Positions 21,279-34,209 of a DNA stretch of 64,000 nucleotides are shown piece by piece. The DNA comes from Mangifera indica (Eukaryota > Streptophyta > Magnoliopsida > Sapindales > Anacardiaceae). The translations under genes were made by a program, and so were the position numbers. The notes under the pieces are model-generated. The model had not been told where the DNA came from, searched no databases, and was given only the letters and a program-made list of their open reading frames with translations. Each line of letters begins with the position of its first letter. Position 1 is the stretch's first letter. Location of the stretch: the NCBI RefSeq assembly GCF_011075055.1, contig NC_058148.1, forward strand, positions 620,001-684,000, read 5' to 3'.

Positions 21279-22176
21279 AATACTTGATTGATGAATTTTA
21301 GAGCAATAAGTGGATGAAAATATTTCAACGAACAGAGGAAACTGAAAGGGCAAAAATACTCCATTATTAATTTCAATGTTACTAAAAATTAGATAACATT
21401 TTACCTCCCAAACTTGATTACATAACTTTTCAACCCTGATTTATTTTTTTAAAAAAAATTAATTTCAAAATGGTCACCCACGGCCAGACATTCATTGTTA
21501 ACTACCTTTAATTGCACCGTGTCAATTTGATTACAATAGCGTAGCTCTTGGAATTAAAAAAAAAAAGAAGATCCATATTGACTTCTTAATACTTGGTTGA
21601 AGAACTCTTGATTGATAAGTAGATGAAAATATTTCAAGGAATAGAGAAAATTAAAAAGATAAAAATACCCTTTATTATTTTCAATGTTGTGAAGTTAGAT
21701 AACATTTTGCCCCACAAACTTGATTACATAACTTTTCAGCCTTGATTTATATATTAAAAAAATTTAATTTCAAAATAGTCGTCGGCGAACATTCACCTCT
21801 AGGGATCTTTAATCGCACTGAATCAGTTCGTTTCCAATAGTGTAGCTTTTGGAAAGAAAAAAGTGAACTACATTGACTTCCTAATAATTGGTTGAAGAAT
21901 TCTAGAATGATAAGTGGATGAAAATATTTCAAGGAATAGAGGAAACTGTAGCAAGCCAAATAAGGTGACTGGCACACATCCAAGCAGCGAAATTGGAACA
22001 ATAACCCATTTCCATGGATGAGACAGAAATATGTAAATAGTAGCCCCAAATGCCACCATCATGGTTGCAATAGAAAAGAACAAGCATACGAGGCCAATGA
22101 TCAATTTACTTGGCAATGACTTCACAAAATCTTCTTCTGCATAACGCGATGTGAGGATGCCCAGAAACATAAGCAA
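21279..22176. repeat. about 300-bp tandem triplication of the 3' end of the ankyrin gene
   Basis: Three diverged direct repeats start near 21279 (AATACTTGATTGATGAA), 21588 (AATACTTGGTTGAAG) and 21883 (AATAATTGGTTGAAG), with spacings of 309 and 295 bp. The third unit contains the last codons and stop of the functional ankyrin gene. The first two are downstream non-coding copies. The right limit is approximate because the unit merges into the coding exon. Confidence 0.65.
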
Positions 22177-25100
22177 TGATGCAGTAGAAGAAAAGAGTGC
22201 AAGCGAGTCTGATACAGCAAAAACAAGGAAAGAAGGACGATGCAAGAACATGGGCATGCCTTCTGGGTTGTTGCCACCTGGAACAGTGAAAGCTGCTGCA
22301 AAGACGACTGTGATTATGAGAGCAGCTACAAGCGTGCACGATTGAGCTGTTTCCTTCATCCATTTTTCACCTTGTTCTAGCAATTTTGCATGCTCTTCTG
22401 TGAACACTTGCCTTGGCGTTCTGTTTTCCTCATCTACCTGTTCTTGAAGAGATGGATGGACGTATCTTTCCACAGCCTTAACATGCAAAGTAATTAGAGT
22501 AAGGCATCAACACAAGTAAATTTAATTATTAATTTAGACATTATACAAGGACTGCAAATAGGATGATTATTAAAAAAACAAAAGATCTTGTTTTTATTTT
22601 GCAGCATAGGGTTTTGGCAGGGTTAAACTATTGGTTGAACCGTGGGTTTGGGTCAGTTCAACCACAATCCATCTTGATTCAAAGCTCAAACCAAGTTTAT
22701 AATATAACCGGATTGGATTAACTTAAGGTTTTCAATCAAACCAGTCTATTTGATTTGGTTTTTCAAACATCAAATTAGCAAGTGGCTAGTCAATTGATTT
22801 AATAGTTAATATTAATTTAACAATAATATTTTATGCACTAATAATAAGACAGACACAAATACAGACATTGACGTATCATTATATGATTAAGTAATTTGAA
22901 TTAGAAATAAAGTAATACCTAATTATATGATAATACATAAATTTTTGTATTGTATTAATGGCTAGATTGGAGCCAAGTCAAACCTGAACATGAGTTAGTT
23001 TGAGCTCGAATGAAATCTCTAAATGGCCAATTCAAGCTCTTTTGAGCTTATCGGAGATGTTATCACAAGATTACCAATAAAATGAATAGTATTACTGACA
23101 GGTTAAATAGTGTGATCAGCAAGATTAATAGTGTCGCTAATGAGGATTCAAGCTAAAACTCTAGCTCAAATTCAACTCAAATCAAATGAAACATTGAGTC
23201 AAGCTGGTTTGATTCAAATCTAACTATTCCCGTCTTTCTACCCATTCTTAGTGCATGTAGTATTAATCTACCAAATGGGGACATGGAAAATGTGGTATTA
23301 ATATGCTAACTAGTTCATAGGATAAAAATATGTTGTACCACCTTAAACCATTGCAACTCTCTTTGCATTTGCAGTGCTGCACCGGAGATTTCGGTTGAAG
23401 GTACATACTTGGCAGCTAAATGCAGAAAGTTAGCTTTTCCGGTATCTGTATTGGCGGCCCTCCATTCCCATATATGGCAATTCATTTTCTTCAAGAACAT
23501 AAAAAGTTTTTCTCGGCGATTCAAGACTGCAAGCTCAAATATACCATTATCATTTTTGTCAATATTCAAATATGAATAAAAGTAGGCCTTCTGAATCTCA
23601 TCGACAAGCTCTTGAATCCCCAATCTTGCAGCTGTAAGAAATGGAATACGTAATGAGTCATAGAATCCGTCGTCACTCCAAATAATTTCTTCGTGGCACA
23701 TTATTCGAACTATCTCAAGTGTTTGTGCATGCATCAATTTCCCTTCCCGAATGGACTTGATACTGGGTGCTGCACGTATTCAATTGAACTCAGACGCATT
23801 AAAGACTTTTTAATTTTTTCTATTGAATTGACCAAACTTATATAAGAAATAATAAAATTTTAATCTCTTTAGAAGGAAAAAACAAAGTTCTGTCCGTTTG
23901 TTAGATAACAGATGATAGTTGCTTACTTAAGATATATATATATAGAGAGAGTTGAATTCTTACCAAGCTGCATAAGTGCATTCCAAAGAAAAATACATAA
24001 CTTTTGGCACAAAGCACCTATTATACAAGAAAAAAGGCTAGAAGTCGTCAAGATCAGGAACTTAATTAGAATTCTTTGCATCTAAAATTATTAAAATTTT
24101 GTTATTTAGTTTGAATCATCTTAATATGTGCCTTCAAACTAAAAACATACAAAGATTCTGATTATGACACCAAAATTGTTTCCCAACCAATGGAGATTGG
24201 TCGGTCTGTGGGATACTCAACAATCCTGTCCCTGACCCTCTAACCGTGGAACTGTTTTCAGGGAGTAAGGCTGATGAAAACTCCCCTCAGCTAGGGAACC
24301 CATCATCTGAGCTTCCTTAAATAAATTAATTAGGGAATTGTTCTAAACTTTACGATTTGGTACCACTTGTTAGGACTTGCAAATGTGTTATTGCACCTAT
24401 TTTACCCTGACTAGAAGCTAGTCACTAACCGAGAGCAATTAATGGGGAATATTTAACATAAAGTATATAAAGTTCACTAACCGAGAGCAATAGAGATTTG
24501 CAGAAGAAATTTTGGATGTGACAATTTTGTTATCACATCTTGTTTTTGATCGGAGGGGTTCTCCATGTCTCCGATCACACTTTCAGGAAGTGGAATCTGT
24601 TCACCTTGCATAGGAATCACTACACAATCAAAGATTTATACTTGATTAATCAAGAGGAAAAGAAAAATCATGTACACAGAAAAAGACTTCAAACCTTAAT
24701 GATCTTGGGGGATCAATCTTTTTAAAAAAAATTACTGTAGTTTAGGTAAAATATTAATAAACTCCTAAAATTTCACTTGGCCCCTTTGAATTCATTTTTT
24801 ATTTATTTGACTTAATTTATTGTTATTCAACCTTTAACTTTCTTAAGTTTTATTTCTAGCTGCATCACTACCATGAAAATGTTGCTTAGACATAATCGGA
24901 CTTGACACTCTGATAGTGATCGGTGGATACTCAATTTCTCTTAAATCAAATAGGAGAAATGGTTTGCAATGTGAATGACTGCAAATAGTATTGTAGAAAA
25001 ACAAAAGATGAAAGATAAAAGCAGACACTAACACTGATAGATTAAGCGTTTCCAATATCCCATATGACTCCCGCTTTCAAATGCGAGAGGTCTATTTGCC

Positions 25101-28100
25101 AACTTCAATAAAATGCGTCCTCTGTATTCAGATTCACGAGCCAACTTTGGATAGCGCTTTAATAAATCCAAAGCTACATCTGTAATAATAGAACAAAGAA
25201 AAAGTATTAAAGCATAGCAGAACAAGGCAAATGAAGAATTAAAATTTTTCCTATGGGTTGGATTCGATTTGAGTTACTCAACTTTGAATTCGAGATCGAA
25301 TTGAAAGAGTTGAGTTTGAGCCCAATGATTGGGTTCTTTTTTCATAGACAAACTGATATGAATATTCAAGTTCAAATAGGCTTGTATCGAATCTAAATTT
25401 AAATAGTTTATCAAATTGAGTTTGAATTTCAACTTATTGATACTGAGTTAACTCTTTTATATTCGAATCAATTTCGAATTAGGTTTTTTTTAGACTCACT
25501 CTGGATTAAATAACCTTACTAAGAAGAAATGTAAGAAAAAAATGGTAGAGATTTAAGAAAACTAGTATTAGGGGTGTAATTAAGTCGAGCGTAGCCTATT
25601 GCAGAATCAATTTGAGTTTGACTTAAATTTAGAAGATCCAATTTAAGCTCAAACTTGTTCGAGCTGATATATAGTGTTATTAGAGCAAATGATTTTGATA
25701 TAGTGTTATTAGAGCAAATGATTTTGATGGTGGGATAAACAAGGTCATCGAAAAAACAAACAAACTAAACTTAAGTCGAATTATTGAGTTAGAGCAATTC
25801 AAGTTTGACTTGTTTGAGTTGAACATTGGATTAGACTTGGCTCCAGACTGAAAACTGTTTTGAATGCTAAGTACTTACCATATATACCGGAATTGATGAG
25901 GTACTGAAGAAGATCAACGCCATTTTTATCATCCAATCGTGTCTGCGTCACTGAGAGAAGAAACTGAACCGTTTCCTTGTGGCCAGACTTGGCTGCTTTG
26001 TGAATGGGAAGATAGCCTTCCTCATTTGTTATATTTGGCAAACAAGGGTTTCTACGCACAAAGGCCTCTACAGCCTTTTTATGGCCATATTTAGCAGCAC
26101 GAAAAATAACAGACTCTCCATGGTAATCTACGAACTCTTCAAGTGATTTTGGACTCACCTCTTTTAATAGATTCTCCATAAGCCAAGTGGGTGTGTCTAA
26201 ATTTCGAGTAATTGTTTGGAAAAATTTCTCTTTTCTAGATACCTTAATGGTGGCCGTCAACACCTTTGGATGTCTTTTTGTGAAATCTTCTACACCTTTC
26301 CAGTCATTTTCTTGTATAGCCTTGAATAATGGCCTGTAAAAAATATGATCCTCCCCATTCTGAAAGCTTTTCTCCTCATCATCGCTGTTTTCCGTTGCTG
26401 TCATTTCAACTTTCTATGAATACGTATGTATATAACGAGAATAATAAATAAAATTATATGTACAATCAAATTTTATAAACTTAAAAGAAAAAGTAAATAA
26501 TCATATCACTAAAACATATATTGTCAAGTTAGTTTTACATAAATAATAAGTTGGCCAAAAGACTTATTCCCACCTAAAGTTTAGTGCATCTCTAAACTCT
26601 CATCCGTTAAGTTTCAAAATCCAAATACTCACTCGTCAGTAGTTAAAATTAACAAAATCGGTTATTTATAAAGGGTAAAATCGTTATTTAACTAAAAATA
26701 TTAAAAAATATAAAAATTTATATAATTTGCCCTCCTTTGATTTGAAAAACTAGCAATTTCTTTTATATTAAGTTTTAAAAAGTTACATTTCCCCCAAGAT
26801 TTCAAATTTTTAGGTGAATTTTCTGATAAACGGTCGATTTCTCCTATGTTCTCTCTCTCTCTCTCTCCCTTTAGTCTCTCCTCTTTTGGTGTTGCTCTTA
26901 ACGCTTGTCTCTGACGTCGATTTGTTTGAAGATCAATGAAGATGATTTTGTCGATCTTAAATTAAGATGATTTCGTTTGAAATATTTAATTTAGTTATTT
27001 TGAAATGAAAGAAAAAATAAATACTTTAAAATTATTTAATCATAGATTATTATATAAGTTTATATAGGTAAATTAATAAATATTGTTTATATACGTAGTT
27101 TTATTATAATACTAATAGTGATAGAACAATCTCAACCCTTAGGCATGGTGGGATTATCCAATAAAATAAAAACATGTATAGTTAATTTCAAAAACTATTT
27201 CATAAATTGATATAGATTAAAAGGGTCAATCAAAATTTTAAGGGGTTTTATAATTTTTGTATATATACTTAAAAAAATTTCAAAGTCAAAGAGGCTAAAC
27301 TTACGAACTATCAATAAAACTCTTGAAATTAAAATTTTATTACCTTCTTTATTTTATTCTTTTTTAATTAACATATACAATACAATACACAAAATAATAA
27401 AATTATATATTCTTATAATGGATATTAATTTTGATATTAATACTAATGTTATCATGTTGTAAGGATAAAATTATATATCCTTATAATGTTATTATATGAT
27501 TGTTTAATTTTAAATTAAAAATAAAAATTTTTAATTATATAATAATACATCATTATTAATATTAGCATATAACATTACACAAAAATATTATTTTAATAAT
27601 CATTTTATAAAATAAAATAAAAAAGGTTGACTTTGACTCACATTCCTTCTCTGAAGTCGCATCATTCTGACTCAATTCATCTTCCTCAATCTCAATGTTT
27701 TCCTCTCCATCTCTGCAAATTAAGTCAACGGGGAAGAAAATCACTGCCGACGATCTGTTTAGATGGGCAACAGATTGCAGGCAAGACTCGAACCCGATGT
27801 AAAACCAATTTAACTTTAAATTCAATCTGAGTTAGTTTGAATTCGAATATTCGAATCAGCATAAACTCAAGTTGTTTATGAAAACAAACTTAATATTTGG
27901 ATCCAATTTAGCTTTTTTTATCAGAGTTCGAATTCAAACCAACTAGTTCAGATTGAATCCAATCATAATTCTGAAGAGTGTATATTACATCAACTGTTTT
28001 AGAGAATAAGTATTCAACTTACCTGATGGATTCAGACTCAGTGCTTTGCAATTCTGCAGTTTGGTCTCCGGGATTTTCTTGGTTCTTCTCAGTGATTTCG

Positions 28101-28144
28101 AGTTCGTCTTCGTCACTGCTGTGAAAGTTATTGGAAGAATCCAT
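21868..28144 (-). CDS. ankyrin-repeat membrane protein with PGG domain (ACD6/ITN1-like), seven exons
   Basis: Exons on minus: 28023-28144, 27642-27712, 25879-26409, 25033-25179, 23964-24017, 23342-23769, 21868-22476. All introns are GT-AG, phases agree at every junction, and the sum is 1962 nt (653 aa plus stop). Residues 1-66 are acidic. About residues 80-240 hold ankyrin repeats (ESVIFRAAKYGHKKAVEAFV; GYLPIHKAAKSGHKETVQFL), with further ankyrin-like helices around 330-450 (NGIFELAVLNRREKLFMFLK). The C-terminal third is a PGG domain (CTLVAALIITVVFAAAFTVP, then GG) with about four membrane helices from residue 499 on. Relatives such as ACD6 and ITN1 sit at the plasma membrane and act in salicylic-acid defence and stress signalling; a similar role here is inference. 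The exact first exons are my splice calls. Confidence 0.8.
22600..23230. repeat. degenerate dispersed repeat inside the ankyrin-gene intron
   Basis: Intron sequence between the last two exons. 22610-22800 and 22970-23230 are rich in GAGCTCGAATT- and CAAGCTNNTTTGA-like motifs, recurring at 16930-17330, 25250-25460, 25560-25850, 27790-27960, 42600-42700 and 52990-53640. Part of it is conserved in the pseudogene copy at 42600-42860, so it was in the intron before duplication. Confidence 0.5.
26553..26960 (+). mobile_element. one-armed foldback-family fragment in intron 2 of the ankyrin gene
   Basis: Starts GGCCAAAAGACTTATTCCCA and follows the left-arm order of the family (ATCGTTATTTAACT, TTTGAAAAACTAGC, GTTTTAAAAAGTTACA), then a CT-repeat at about 26852-26870. 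I could not find the matching right arm within the intron (26410-27641), so it is a truncated copy. Confidence 0.55.
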
Positions 28145-28183
28145 AAATGTTACAAATTTAATTTTCTCCTTCTCATCGTCATG

Positions 28184-28191
28184 TATTTATA
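28184..28191 (-). promoter_or_regulatory. candidate TATA box of the ankyrin-PGG gene
   Basis: TATAAATA on minus, about 40 bp upstream of the chosen ATG (28144). It would imply a very short 5' leader of roughly 10-15 nt. A CT-rich stretch follows it. Spacing is plausible for a core promoter but untested. Confidence 0.35.
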
Positions 28192-28324
28192 ATGAAATGG
28201 CTGCCCTTCTACAGTTTCTCCCTTTTATCGTAGAGTTTATTTTATGCTTAACAAATTACTTATTAAGAAACCCACATAAAAATGAACAGTAAAATGCACA
28301 AATTCTCCACAAGCTCTGGGAGGT

Positions 28325-30001
28325 CATGTTTACCCCCCTAAACAATAAGGCTTGTGACACGGTCCATAACCTCTTGGGTTATGCCTACATGACCTTTATG
28401 GCGAGCCACGCCTGCTAGATTTAATTACATATATTTTAATTGATTTTTTACATGAAAACCCTAATTGGTAAATCTTAACACATGTATCCATAGATCACAT
28501 GTTCATAAGCTAACCACTATTTAGAATTCAGATGATCACTATACAATATTACCATTATATTATATTATATTGAATAAGATAGATAATGGTTGATTGATTA
28601 TTATAGGCCAAACGACTATTTCCCACCCAAGGTTTAGCGTTTTCTCAAATGTCTCTCCCTTTAACTATGGAAACACCAAACACCCACCCATGGCCGGTTA
28701 GATTTAACAAAACTCTAACGCCTGTAAGGGCAAAATCGTCATTTTAGCTATAATATTAAAAATAAACTAAATTAGAATATAATTTTGCCCCCCTAAACTT
28801 TAAAAACTAAAATTTTTCTCCAGCCTAAGTTTTAAAAAATCGCAGTTTCACCCTAGGGTTTGGTTTTGAAATCTCCGGCGGCCTCTCTGGCTCCGTTGCC
28901 GACGGCCTCTCCCTCCCGAAGCAACCTCTCCTTCCGGCGATCTCTTTCCTCTCATTTGGAGGTCCGATTGACGTCGGAGACGCCTTGGGAGACGAAGGAG
29001 AGGTTGCTTCGGGAGGGAGAGGCCGTCGGCAACGGAGCCGGAGAGGCCGCCGGAGATTTCAAAACCAAACCCTAGGGTGAAACTGCGATTTTTTAAAACT
29101 TAGGCTGAGAAAAAATGTTAGTTTTTAAAGTTTAGGGGGGCAAAAAGAGATAAAATTTTTAGGCGTTAGGGTTCTGTTAAATCTAACCGGTCATGGGTAG
29201 GTGTTTGGTGTTTTCATAGTTAAAGGGGGGACATTTGAGAAAACACTAAACCTTGGGTGGGAAATAGTCGTTTGGCCATTATTATATATAGTAATTCCAG
29301 ACTGTATCTTATCACTTTGAAGAATCTTTCATCATGCTATTGACTAAAAAATATTATTAATTTGACCATTAAGTCTTGTTTTATACATTTTGTAATGTCA
29401 TGTATGAAAAGACCTACCAATACAAAGAATCCTAGAAAAATATGAGAAAAAAGCTGGCTGATTCTCCATTAAATCTAATTAATTGCATTCATGTTTACCC
29501 CCCTAAACAATAAGGCTTGGGACACGGTCCATAACCTCTTGGGTTATGCCTACGTGACCTTTATGGCGAGCCATGCCTGCTAGATTTAATTACATATATT
29601 TTAATTGATTTTTTATATGAAAACCCTAATTGGTAAATACTTAACACATGTATCCATAGATCACATGTTCATAAAAAGTCGCATAACCGTAGGTCGTTTC
29701 TATTAAGCTAACCACTATTTAGAATTCAGATGATCACTATACAATATTACCATTATATTATGTTGAATAAGATAGGTAATCGTTGATTGATCATTATATA
29801 TAGTAATTCCAGACTGTATCTTATCACTTTGAAGAATCTTTCGTCATGCTGTGCACTAAAAAATATTATTAATTTGACCATTAAGTCTTGTTTTAGACAT
29901 TTTGTAATGTCATGTATGAAAAGACCTACCAATACAAAGAATCCTAGAAAAATATGAGAAAAAAGCTAACTAATTCTCCATTAAATCTAATCAATTGCAT
30001 T
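28325..30001. repeat. tandem duplication, about 0.5-kb unit, one copy interrupted by a MITE
   Basis: Unit 1 is 28325-28605 plus 29287-29489; unit 2 is 29490-30001. Both begin CATGTTTACCCCCCTAAACA and run in parallel, with few substitutions, to AATTGCATTCATGT. Unit 1 carries the 672-bp MITE; unit 2 has an uninterrupted site (ATCATTATATATAG at about 29790) and a 32-bp insertion near 29676-29707. No gene is seen in the unit. Confidence 0.9.
28606..29277. mobile_element. MULE-type foldback MITE, 672 bp, 9-bp TSD ATTATTATA
   Basis: Nearly the whole element is an inverted repeat with arms of about 310 bp and ends GGCCAAACGACTATTTCCCA / mirrored GGGAAATAGTCGTTTGGCC. A perfect 9-bp duplication ATTATTATA flanks it (28597-28605, 29278-29286), the length made by Mutator-like transposases. 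The GC-rich centre gives an accidental open frame (28860-29075) that reads into its own complement and is not a gene. The arms match the left terminus of the MULE at 54297. Confidence 0.93.
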
Positions 30002-31160
30002 CATGTCGGTGGCCTTGCTAGTGTCACCCATATAATTAACTAATATAAATCTTACATAGAAACTAATTAATTATGTAATGCGTCAAATTTGACTAAGTCT
30101 AAATTTGATCAAGACCGGACGGTTAATCAATGGTGGATACCAAAAATTTTCTTTGAACAAATTGCAGTCATGAACAGTATGAACTAAGAAAATCAAGATC
30201 CAGTGGGCAATTTGTTATATATGTTGAGGTCAGTATATTGTTTTGTTATTTCATTTGGTTATATATCAATTAATTGAAAATTAAAATATTAAAATTATTT
30301 TAAAAGTAACATAATTTGTTCAGATTTTGAAATTGATATGTAACCCAACTGCTTTCTAAATAAAAGTAACGTAAAAAATTAGAAGGGATGAGGTTGCGTA
30401 TTTTTCCATCTTCCCAAAAACTCTTCTTCCAAGAAATATAGATTTCCTGAGAGTAGAGGGAAAATAATGTTATGGAAAATTCAGGAGGTGTCGAAAATTT
30501 CATTTTCAGAGAATCATCAAAAATTTATTCTGTAAATTTTTGGGTTAAATTTTTTAATTAAAATTCGAATTACGTTTTTGCCTAATTTGATGCAATTAAG
30601 TTAAATTAATGCATAGAATCCTGTTAGACTGATTGTTAATGGTTGTAACATGTTTTAATTTGACAATTGCGTCCAAATCGACTTCGAATTGATGAATCTA
30701 AAAGCCAAAATCGCCACCTTAAAGAAAATGCTTCTTAAAGAAAACAATCATAAAAAAAAAGGTAAGAAAGAAAAGAGGAAATTAAAGAAAAAGGAGTGGA
30801 AAGAAAACAAGCAAAGAAAAAAAATAGAGAGAAAAAAGGGGAAAAGAAATAAAAACAAAAAAAAAAAAAGGAGATGACAGAAAACAAAAAAAAAAGGGAA
30901 GGAAAAGAATAATTAATAAAATGAAAAAAGGGGGGAGGGAAAAGAAAGAGGAAAACACAAGGAAATTCTGACCCAAAAAAAAAAAAGGTGGATAGATAGG
31001 GTTTGAAATAGAGAAGGAAGACTACTTCATGTTTCCCACAAAAGATCGAAACACAAGCTAATCAATTAGAGATAGAGCTCACCTTACCATACTTAAAAAA
31101 ATAGGAGTATTCCAGAAGTAGAGAAAGTTGAAACCACAATTCAAACTTTAAGTGTAAGTT
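30002..31160. other. non-coding region with a long purine-rich tract
   Basis: 30002-30735 is AT-rich with no gene seen. 30735-30990 is an almost pure A/G tract (AAAGAAAAGGAAAT-like), which yields meaningless Lys-rich and Phe-rich open frames. 30991-31160 shows nothing recognisable. A similar purine tract lies at 38330-38570, on the other side of the copia element. Confidence 0.6.
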
Positions 31161-31165
31161 CTTTT

Positions 31166-31647
31166 TGTTAAACTTTAATTGAGAATATAATTTAATATAA
31201 ACATGCATAGAATATAGAATACTGAATTTTTATTTATTGAATTGAACATAAAATTAATAATTAGAGATATAGAAAAACTTGTTTGAGTCATATCTCTAAA
31301 ACCAAAGGTCTTCAAAAACCATTTAAAACTCAAAAATATGTTATGATAGATCTTCCACTCTAGAAACCTCCCCATGAAAACTTTGAATAGGTAAGCATAT
31401 CAAAATTAGGTTTTGGAGTGGGACCTAACCTATTTATAAGAAATTATCTAGACTTTCCCATTAAAGATCTAATAACTGAAGATCCACACTAAATCGTCTA
31501 CCCAGACCAATAACTTTTAGGTGTATTGGGCATGCGTTTATTGATCACTCAAACTCATTTATAAAATGACATTGGACTATCTAATTATCCGGTTTTATAA
31601 AATCAAAACTATAATTAATGTTATGCCACATTTGGAAATTTCTAACA
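31166..31647 (-). repeat. copia 3' LTR (482 bp)
   Basis: On plus TGTTAAACTTTAATTGAG... to ...GAAATTTCTAACA. It pairs with 37795-38277. The adjoining interior (minus ...CAAATGAGAGAA) is a weak polypurine tract. Confidence 0.9.
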
Positions 31648-32426
31648 TTCTCTCATTTGGGCAACATTAATTATTTTATTTTATTTTAAGAAAACAAAAC
31701 AATTTTGACTCTCGGGTAATCAACGATTTTAACTTTAAGTGGCCACTATTTTATAAAACGAAATAGTTCAAAGATAAATTACACTATAATAAACACTTCA
31801 GTTGATATAATCATCAATAACGAACCAAAACATTACTTATGTATTATATCGACACAAGATCGTCATCTATTAAAATTACTAATAATCGAATCAGCGCAAA
31901 TCAAGTCTGGGAGTGTGGCAGAATAGCACCCAGCAAGGTGATCACAAGCAGTGCTATATCTCTATCAGTTCTCTTTATGATTTCTCTCTAACCTTTATGT
32001 TTCAAAAGAAACAAGATAAATCCCTTTGCTTCCAATGAAGCCTATGTATTTCAATTTTGTTTGAGACTAATGAAACATACTTGTACAATTGTCATTCTCA
32101 AGGGAAACTTTATTTTAAGACACATGTTGTACCTTAACCTTATACATGCACATATATCCATACACAGATAAATATATATATAATCAAGCATCCATACAAT
32201 AAGTTTTGCAAAACTTATAGTTATGATAAATCATCCAATAAAATAATATCATAAAGTCAAGCAGAAAATAACCGGAAGTTACTTTAAGACTCCCACTAAC
32301 CTAAGACATCAAAAGATTCTAACACGCTCATATTCATCACATGACCTTTAAAACAATGGGCCTGAGTCCTTTGGTTAGGGGATCTACCAACATTGCATCA
32401 GTACTAATATGCTCTACCATGATGTC
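31648..32426. other. copia 3' internal non-coding region
   Basis: Between RNase H and the 3' LTR. AT-rich, with no gene or clear repeat seen. Confidence 0.5.
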
Positions 32427-33830
32427 TCATTTCTTTACGAGGTCCCCAACTGTAAGATTTTTTAACTCTATATGCTTTGACTTACTACTGACTTTATTAT
32501 TTTTGCAAAAGAATACATCTACATAATTATCACAGTAGATCACAAACGGTCTAGAAATAGAGTCAACCACTCGAAGCTCAGAAATATTCTTCAACCATAT
32601 GGCATGGGTAAATGCCCCATAACAAGTAATAAATTCTACAGACATGGTTAAATATGCTACTAATGCCTGCTTGACATTTTTCTAGGATATGGCCCCACCT
32701 ACAAACATGAAGATGTATCCTGAAATGGATTTAAAGTCATCAGGACATCCACTGAAGTCTGAATCAAAATATCCCACCACCTCAAGAGTTTATATTTTTT
32801 TGCACACAAGCATGAAATCTTTAGTCCTCTACAAATATCTCATGATTTTCTTTACTGTTACCCAATGATCAGAACCAGGATTAGTAACATATCTACCAAG
32901 AACATTCATAACAAAAGCTATGTCAGGTCTCGTGCACACTTGGGTATACATCAAACTCCCAATCATACTAGCATATGATTTATCTTTCATGAATACCCTT
33001 TCAATATTATTTTGAGGACACAACTTGTTACTAAAGCTATTTCCTTTTATAACAAGTACATTGCCAGCTCTACAATCTTGCATCTGAAATCTTTTAAAAA
33101 TATACTGAATACATACCTTTTGAGATAAATCGAGCAAACCCTGATTTCTATCTTGGTGGATTTCAATGCCAAGAACAAAAAAGCTTCCCCAAGATCTTTC
33201 ATGTCAAAGGCTCTAGACAAAAATTGCTTAGTCTCATAAAACATATTACGATCACTACTCACAAGCAAAATTTCATCAACATAGAGTACCAAGAAAATAA
33301 ACCTGCTCCCATTGATCTTCATATACACACACTAATCAAATTTATTTTTAGTGAAGTCATGTAAGGTTACAACCTCATCAAACTTAAGATACCATTGTCG
33401 AGAGGCTTGTTTTAAACCATAAATAGACTTTTTAAGTCTACATAGCATATGTTATTTCCATTCAACCACAAAATCATCTAGTTGTCTCATATACACCTCC
33501 TCATCAAGATTGCCATTAAGAAAGGTTGTCTTTACATCTATCTGATAAAGCTCCAAATCAAAATGTGCTGCTAAAGCCATTATAATTCTGAATGAATCTT
33601 TTAAGGATACAGGTGAAAATGTTTCATTGAAGTCAATCCCTTCTCTCTGAGTAAACTCTTTTGCAACCAATCTTGCTTTAAATTTGTTTATCTTTCTTTA
33701 GGATCTCTTTTAATTTTAAAGACCCATTTGCAACCAATAGGCTTAAAACCTTTAGGTAGCTCCATAAGATCCCAAACCTTATTTTCTTTCATGGATTGCA
33801 TCTCATCTTCCATAACTTTCATCCACGTCT
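32427..33830 (-). pseudogene. copia reverse transcriptase and RNase H remnant
   Basis: RT pieces lie at about 33700-33830 (ENKVWDLMELPKGFKPIGCK), 33452-33670 (MVAKEFTQREGIDFNETFSP; QIDVKTTFLNGNLDEEVYMR), 33047-33328 and 32829-33137 (SYASMIGSLMYTQVCTRPDI). The active-site box reads LYVDEILLVSSD: the second catalytic Asp is replaced by Glu (YVDE for YVDD). RNase H remains are at 32427-32645 (AIWLKNISELRVVDSI...IYCDN). Frame changes and stops separate the pieces. Confidence 0.85.
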
Positions 33831-34209
33831 GTACTTAAGCTTTTAATTGCTTCAGGAAATGAAACTGGATTAGTCATTTATCCAATATCATACTTAATTT
33901 TAGCTAAATAAACGTATATATCTAAAATAACAGCCTTCCTTTGTCTTGATGATCTCTTAAGAGGTACCTTAGTTATAAGATCTTGAGTTATATTTTCAAG
34001 AATTTTAGTTTATGGTGTAAGGGTTTCTTGAGCTTCAGTTGTTTGTCTTCGCATAGAATCATTTATCCTAGAGGGAGGAGGTAGAAGGAATATGACAACT
34101 TCTCCATGATCCTTGACAGAGGAACCAACAATAGTAGGAATCTCAGTAGATATTAAAGCATCATGAACATCAAGTTCAAGTAACTTAGCAGTTTGAGACT
34201 TAATTATCC

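Noticed and set aside
24540..24725. Plus-strand open frame between ankyrin exons
   Set aside because: It lies in an intron of the minus-strand gene; the matching intron of copy B does not conserve it as a frame.
28860..29075. 72-codon open frame in GC-rich DNA
   Set aside because: It lies across the centre of a palindromic MITE and reads into its own complement. Codon content follows the inverted repeat, not a protein.
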